From NCBI GenBank assembly GCA_018055515.1, contig JAGPHL010000028.1:12232-18829 (forward strand): a DNA stretch of 6,598 nt. Direction: 5' to 3'. Positions 6,540 through 6,598 of this stretch are shown piece after piece. The notes beneath the pieces were generated by a model that was not told where the DNA came from, did no database searches, and saw only the letters and a list, made by a program, of their open reading frames with translations. Both the position numbers and the translations under genes were made by a program. Within the stretch, counting starts at the first letter, position 1; every line of letters begins with the position of its first letter. The DNA comes from Anaerolineae bacterium. Lineage in GTDB: Bacteria; Chloroflexota; Anaerolineae; B4-G1; SLSP01.

Positions 6540-6553
6540 ATCAAGTCGCATCA

Positions 6554-6594
6554 CCTGACACGCGGTCAGGGCGGAGCGACAGGGGGCGCTCCGC
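6554..6594 (+). other. Two adjacent perfect hairpins at the right edge
   Basis: CCTGAC (6554-6559) pairs with GTCAGG (6565-6570) around a 5-base loop. GCGGAGCG (6571-6578) then pairs with CGCTCCGC (6587-6594) around ACAGGGGG. The two stems are directly abutting and begin about 8 bases after the predicted transcription start near 6546, so they could be the first elements of a structured leader or small RNA. The window ends four bases later, so it cannot be told whether a T-run or a gene follows. I do not recognise it as a known RNA family. Confidence 0.4.
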
Positions 6595-6598
6595 AGTC

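Larger units (their letters stand above)
6313..6598. other. AT-richer intergenic region with promoter-like and structured elements
   Basis: No convincing reading frame lies in these 286 bases, which are clearly richer in A+T than the flanking genes from about 6380 to 6550. From left to right they hold: a short hairpin GGGC-GTAA-GCCC (6365-6376, GNRA-type loop) without a following T-run, so no clear terminator for the glycosyltransferase; the palindrome CAGTAA-C-TTACTG (6465-6477); four phased A-tracts (6488-6523); a TACAAT box (6534-6539); and two adjacent hairpins (6554-6594). Together they suggest a promoter region for a rightward transcript that starts near 6546 and continues outside the window. 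Confidence 0.6.

Overview
The window is GC-rich bacterial DNA with long, tightly coded genes. It fits a Chloroflexota-type genome (Anaerolineae/Caldilineae-like): a zinc-ribbon + class III cyclase + STAND-type ATPase + TPR giant protein, a GT-C membrane glycosyltransferase with 'NYPPLY' and 'LRIDLLALALSL' motifs, and an ACGT-containing short tandem array between genes. The phylum is an inference from protein style and composition, not from a marker gene.

Layout, all genes on the + strand: (1) 3-194, the 3' end of a gene for a cyclic-nucleotide-binding domain protein that stops right after the domain, with no DNA-binding helix-turn-helix; (2) 195-311, a textbook intrinsic terminator, then a second perfect inverted repeat bracketing a possible -10 hexamer; (3) 312-4079, a 1255-aa signalling protein with tandem zinc ribbons, a class III nucleotidyl cyclase domain, a P-loop ATPase and a TPR tail; (4) 4080-4236, an intergenic stretch with six exact 8-bp CACGTNNN units inside a 61-bp imperfect palindrome with A-rich and T-rich ends; (5) 4237-6312 (possible upstream GTG start at 4183), a polytopic GT-C/GT39-like glycosyltransferase whose C-terminus looks like a degenerate M23/LytM peptidase domain; (6) 6313-6598, an AT-richer intergenic stretch with a short palindrome, four A-tracts at exact 11-bp phase, a TACAAT -10-like box and two adjacent hairpins at the right edge, which look like a promoter and structured leader for something outside the window.

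How the parts may work together: a cNMP-binding protein next to a protein with a cyclase domain suggests a local cyclic-nucleotide or nucleotide-sensing module. However, the cyclase domain has lost the conserved transition-state Asn and the purine-selecting Lys position, and the ATPase has Ser at the first acidic Walker B position, so the large protein may be a nucleotide-binding sensor or scaffold. The glycosyltransferase is separated from it by a terminator-like palindrome and probably forms its own transcription unit. The most unusual items are the GT-C/pseudo-LytM fusion and the palindromic CACGTNNN array. No mobile element, CRISPR array, tRNA or rRNA was recognised.
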